Translations under genes and position numbers: made by a program | The notes under the pieces: generated by a model | Databases searched by the model: none | What the model saw: only the letters and a program-made list of their open reading frames with translations | What the model was told of the DNA's origin: nothing | Part shown: positions 5,354 to 5,364 of the stretch, in pieces | Position numbering within the stretch: position 1 is the first letter of the stretch | Layout of the letters: each line of letters starts with the position of its first letter | Origin: an uncultured Lachnospiraceae bacterium | GTDB lineage: Bacteria; Bacillota; Clostridia; Lachnospirales; Lachnospiraceae | DNA length: 5,364 nucleotides | NCBI GenBank assembly: GCA_947178465.1 | Contig: CAMWYL010000238.1 | Span: forward strand, 1 to 5,364 | Reading direction: 5' to 3'

Positions 5354-5364
5354 AAGCAAATCCT

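Overview
The window looks like chromosomal DNA of a spore-forming Clostridia member, most likely Lachnospiraceae-like. This rests on a SigK-type sporulation sigma factor, a YifB/ComM-type ATPase, a Uma2-type protein, the tail of an Rpn-type protein and a Tn916-style integrase/excisionase pair. All recognisable genes lie on the minus strand, so the window is read from right to left.

Layout from right to left. (1) About 3808-5353 is the end of an integrated mobile element, probably an integrative and conjugative element. It holds a small excisionase (5153-5353), a leader with an inverted repeat, an intact tyrosine recombinase (3846-5051) and a strong hairpin terminator just past it. Cargo and transfer genes, if present, would lie beyond position 5364. 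(2) About 3293-3807 is the junction region. It has short direct repeats that could be recombinase arm sites, and a broken Rpn-family gene of which only the C-terminal part is recognisable. (3) About 2963-3292 is non-coding, with a repeated ATGGTGT motif on the minus strand and a REP-like hairpin. (4) 2317-2962 is a self-contained transcription unit: promoter, Uma2-family PD-(D/E)XK protein, terminator. (5) 2215-2348 holds three stacked hairpins, two of them near-identical terminators 101 bp apart. (6) 1-2165 is the chromosomal core: a sigK-like sigma gene followed by yifB/comM, which has its own plausible promoter and runs off the left edge.

How the genes relate: sigma-K directs late mother-cell transcription in sporulation. 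YifB/ComM-type ATPases act on DNA during uptake and recombination in bacteria where they have been studied. Int and Xis would together cut the mobile element in and out. The Uma2 and Rpn genes are accessory genes of unsettled function. In some Firmicutes sigK is interrupted by a prophage-like 'skin' element that a recombinase removes. Here sigK is uninterrupted, and the recombinase is of the Tn916 tyrosine type about 1.7 kb away, so there is no evidence that the two are linked.

I do not see a clearly new system. The items most worth a second look are the palindrome-associated break in the Rpn gene, the triple hairpin, the sigma-K-like promoter match over the sigK start, and the undefined end of the mobile element.
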